The notes under the pieces are model-generated. The model made no database searches, was not told the DNA's origin, and worked only from the letters and a program-made list of their open reading frames with translations. Both the position numbers and the translations under genes were made by a program. This document shows, piece by piece, positions 4,320 to 6,931 of a stretch of DNA of 6,931 nt; position 1 is the first letter of the stretch, and every line of letters starts with the position of its first letter. This stretch comes from JAXGPP01 sp964436865 (GTDB lineage Bacteria; Planctomycetota; Planctomycetia; Pirellulales; Thermoguttaceae): NCBI GenBank assembly GCA_964436865.1, contig CAYTFK010000357.1:1-6931 (forward strand). Reading direction: 5' to 3'.

Positions 4320-6931
4320 ATGTTTCTGCGATGCATTGTGGCGGCACTAGTCGGGCTCATTTCGCCCGTGGCACTGGCTGGCGATCTGGCGGCCGAATTC
4401 GCCCAACCGCCCGAGTCGGCGCGGCCCTGGGTCTATTGGTTCTGGAAGAACGGCAATATCGACCGCGCCGGCATCACCGCCGACCTGGAAGCGATGGACC
4501 GCGCGGGGCTCGGCGGCGTGATCCTGATGGAGGTGGCCCTCAGCACTCCGCCCGGCCCGATCACGTTCTTCAGTCAGCCCTGGCGGGAACTGTTCCAGCA
4601 CGCCGTGGCCGAGGCCGATCGGCTCGGGCTCAAGGTCACCATCAACAGCGCGCCCGGCTGGACTGGGAGCGGCGGCCCGTGGGTCAAACCCGAGCAGTCG
4701 ATGCAGAAGGTGGTCGCCAGCGAGACATTGGTCGAAGGCCCGCGGCGATTTGAGCAGGTGCTCCCGCAGCCGGAAACCGTCCAGGACTTCTACCGCGACA
4801 TCGCCGTGCTGGCCTGTCCCACACCCGAAGGCGATTACCGCATCGCCGACATCCGCGAGAAGGCGCTCTACGAGCGCGGGCCGTTCTCATCGATGCCCGG
4901 CGTCCGTGCCGCCTTCCCCGGCCGCGCCGACTACCAACAACTGCCCGCCGCGCAGGTGATCGATTCCCGCAAGATCGTCGATCTCACCGGCCGCCTGGAT
5001 GCCTCCGGCCGCCTCGCGTGGGACGCGCCGCCGGGCCGGTGGACCATCCTCCGCTTCGGCACCACAAGCACCGGTCAGACGAACCGCCCGGCCGCCCTGC
5101 CGGGCCTGGAATGCGACAAGCTCGACCGCGCGGCGCTCGATGAACACTTCCGCCAGTTCACCGCACAACTCGTCGCCGACGTTGGCGGCCGCGCCGGCCG
5201 CACGCTCGTCGCCACCCACCTCGACAGTTGGGAAGTCGGTGGTCAGAACTGGACTGCAGCGATGCGCGCCGAATTCTCGCGCCGTCGCGGCTACGACATG
5301 CTCCCCTATCTGCCCGTGATGACCGGCCGCGTCGTCGGCAGCCTCGAGATCTCCGAACGATTCCTCTGGGATTTGCGCCAAACCGTCTCCGAGATGATCG
5401 TCGAATACCACGGCCGCCACATGCGCGAGTTGGCCCGCCGACACGGGCTCTCGCTTTCCATCGAGCCCTACGACATGACTCCCTGCGACGACATGAGCCT
5501 GGGGGCCGCGGCCGACGTGCCCATGTGCGAGTTCTGGTCGAACACGTTCGATACGCGCTACAGCGTCAGGGAGGCAACATCGATCGCCCACGTCTACGGC
5601 AAGCCGATCGTGGCCGCCGAGGCCTTCACCTCGGTCGACGGCTGGGAACTGCACCCGGCCGCGGTCAAGCCGCTCGGCGACTGGGCGTTTTCCGAAGGCG
5701 TGAACCGCATGGTGATCCATCGCTACGTCCATCAACCGTTTGAGCACATCGGGCCCGGATTGAGCTTGGGCCCGCACGGCCTGCACTACGAGCGGACACA
5801 GACGTGGTGGGATCTGTCTTCAGCCTGGCACGAGTATCTGGCCCGCTGCCAGCACCTGCTCCGCCAGGGGCAACACGTGGCCGACATCCTCTACCTGAGC
5901 CCCGAGGGCGCGCCCAATGTCTTCCAGGGGCCGAAAGTCGAACCCGGCGGCTACAAGTACGATGCCTGCACCCCCGAAGCGCTCTTGTCCCGCGTTCATA
6001 TTCGCGATGGCTGCCTGGCGTTCCCTCACGGCGCGAGCTACCGGCTGCTTGTGCTGCCCGATTCGCCGACGATGACCCCCGAACTGCTCGCCAAGGTCCG
6101 CCAGTTGATCGAAGAGGGGGCTACCGTGGTTGGCCGGCCACCCCAGAAGTCGCCGAGCCTGGCCGGGTACCCGGCCTGCGATGACCGAATCCGCCAGCTC
6201 GCCCGCCCGTTTGAAGTCGCCGCGGCCGAGTCGGCCGAGGTGCGGCTGGGCAAGGGACGAATCGTATTGGCATCGGCGCCACAGCCTTCAAGTCGCAATA
6301 GAGATCTTGCTTCCGCAGTCGCCCAGTCGCGATGGATCTGGCACCCTGATGATCAGCCTGCCGCCCGCGCGCCGGTCGGCCGGCGCTACTTCCGACGCTC
6401 GCTAACGATTGCTCCGGGTGAGATTCAGTCGGCCGACGCGATCTTCACAGCCGACAACTCGTTTCAATTGTGGGTGAATCGCAAAGAAGCCGGCAGCGGC
6501 ACGAGTTTCAGGCAATTCTACGTGCTCGACATCAGCACACTGTTGCGGCCGGGCGAGAACACGCTCGCCGTCGAAGCCGACAATGCCAGCGACGCCCCCA
6601 ATCCGGCCGGACTCCTCGGCGCAGTCTTGATCCGCTATCGCGATGGGACGCAAGAAATTGTCCATACCGACGGCAGATGGCAGTCTTCCACCGAAGCGGA
6701 AGCCGACTGGACGACCGCCGCGTCAGACGCCGGGTGGGCGCCGGCCATGGACCTGGGGCCAATCGGCATGTCGCCGTGGGGCCAGCCCAGCCTGCCCACG
6801 GAGCGGCCGGAGATCTACCCCGACTCGCACCGCATCGCGTCAGTCCTCCGCCAGATGGGCGTCACACCCGACTTCGAGTCTTCCGCAGCACTTCGCTACG
6901 CCCATCGCCGCATTGGCGATACCGACGCCTA
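4320..6931 (+). CDS. Secreted GH106-like alpha-L-rhamnosidase, 3' end beyond the window
   Basis: The frame runs 870 codons to the window edge and stays open. A Sec signal peptide ends near Ala20 (PVALA, then GD). The catalytic part resembles glycoside hydrolase family 106 alpha-L-rhamnosidases: RPWVYWFWKNGNI (35-47) with GITADLEAMDRAGLGGV (51-67), APGWTGSGGPWV (111-122), THLDSWEVGGQNWT (299-312), SIEPYDMTP (380-388), and AEAFTS (433-438) before the NRMVIHRYVHQPF stretch (462-474). Glu305, Glu382 and Glu434 in these stretches are candidate active-site acids; I cannot say which serve as acid and base. After GKGRIVL (644-650) comes a jelly-roll module (about 669-821). The GH106-like tail then resumes with YPDSHRIASVLRQMGVTPDFES (833-854). 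The expected activity is hydrolysis of terminal alpha-L-rhamnose from plant or algal polysaccharide outside the cytoplasm. The final bases TA most likely begin a Tyr codon, because related proteins continue with YFVAN after this point; a stop here would be unusually early. Confidence 0.9.
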   Translation, partial: MFLRCIVAALVGLISPVALAGDLAAEFAQPPESARPWVYWFWKNGNIDRAGITADLEAMDRAGLGGVILMEVALSTPPGPITFFSQPWRELFQHAVAEADRLGLKVTINSAPGWTGSGGPWVKPEQSMQKVVASETLVEGPRRFEQVLPQPETVQDFYRDIAVLACPTPEGDYRIADIREKALYERGPFSSMPGVRAAFPGRADYQQLPAAQVIDSRKIVDLTGRLDASGRLAWDAPPGRWTILRFGTTSTGQTNRPAALPGLECDKLDRAALDEHFRQFTAQLVADVGGRAGRTLVATHLDSWEVGGQNWTAAMRAEFSRRRGYDMLPYLPVMTGRVVGSLEISERFLWDLRQTVSEMIVEYHGRHMRELARRHGLSLSIEPYDMTPCDDMSLGAAADVPMCEFWSNTFDTRYSVREATSIAHVYGKPIVAAEAFTSVDGWELHPAAVKPLGDWAFSEGVNRMVIHRYVHQPFEHIGPGLSLGPHGLHYERTQTWWDLSSAWHEYLARCQHLLRQGQHVADILYLSPEGAPNVFQGPKVEPGGYKYDACTPEALLSRVHIRDGCLAFPHGASYRLLVLPDSPTMTPELLAKVRQLIEEGATVVGRPPQKSPSLAGYPACDDRIRQLARPFEVAAAESAEVRLGKGRIVLASAPQPSSRNRDLASAVAQSRWIWHPDDQPAARAPVGRRYFRRSLTIAPGEIQSADAIFTADNSFQLWVNRKEAGSGTSFRQFYVLDISTLLRPGENTLAVEADNASDAPNPAGLLGAVLIRYRDGTQEIVHTDGRWQSSTEAEADWTTAASDAGWAPAMDLGPIGMSPWGQPSLPTERPEIYPDSHRIASVLRQMGVTPDFESSAALRYAHRRIGDTDA
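6324..6782 (+). other. Inserted galactose-binding-like jelly-roll module within the rhamnosidase
   Basis: Residues about 669-821 of the rhamnosidase look like the N-terminal beta-sandwich module of other rhamnosidases and of many planctomycete secreted proteins. It shows an opening SRWIWHP, then RRYFRRSLTIAP (688-699), ADNSFQLWVNRKEAGSG (711-727), LDISTLLRPGENTLAVEA (736-753), NPAGLLGAVLIRY (761-773) and a closing GMSPWG (816-821). The module has its own clear start and finish, and GH106-like sequence lies on both sides. This points to an internal insertion. A carbohydrate-binding or structural role is inferred, not shown. The boundaries are approximate to about ten residues. Confidence 0.7.

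Noticed and set aside
4132..4347. N-terminal extension of the oxidoreductase to an upstream ATG at 4347
   Set aside because: The added 72 residues do not resemble the family, would bury the Tat signal inside the protein and would overlap the rhamnosidase start.
4887..5786. Minus-strand open frame of 299 codons
   Set aside because: It is antisense to the rhamnosidase catalytic region, which carries clear GH106-like motifs.

Overview
The window is a GC-rich bacterial segment that most resembles a planctomycete (Planctomycetota) chromosome. This inference rests on the families present together: an exported PQQ-type beta-propeller protein opening with a WPDFHGPGRTN-like motif, a Tat-exported Gfo/Idh/MocA oxidoreductase ending in an RWDP-type tail, and a secreted GH106-type alpha-L-rhamnosidase. 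No rRNA, tRNA, CRISPR array, insertion sequence or phage gene was seen. No marker gene fixes the taxon more closely.

Layout. A small glycine-zipper membrane protein lies on the minus strand (stop at 65, start at 514 or 601). Divergent from it is a secreted beta-propeller protein (782-2050, plus). Next, on plus, comes an exported or membrane-anchored single-domain cupin (2205-2678). It converges on the Tat-dependent Gfo/Idh/MocA oxidoreductase (4131 down to 2740, minus). A divergent intergenic region (4132-4319) separates that gene from a large secreted GH106-like rhamnosidase (4320 to the window end, plus). The rhamnosidase is cut by the edge after 870 codons plus the bases TA. No stretch over 300 bases lacks a gene. 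The longest gaps are about 190 bases and hold promoter-like sites and short inverted repeats. Bases 1-64 show nothing I can support.

How the genes may fit together. Every recognisable product except the small membrane protein carries an export signal, either Sec-type (propeller, cupin, rhamnosidase) or twin-arginine (oxidoreductase). The rhamnosidase and the sugar-type oxidoreductase share a divergent regulatory region, which suggests joint use in breaking down a rhamnose-containing polysaccharide. That functional link is inference. The cupin and the propeller may be part of the same envelope programme or simply neighbours. The most distinctive item is a jelly-roll, galactose-binding-like module that appears to be inserted inside the C-terminal part of the GH106 protein rather than added at an end.
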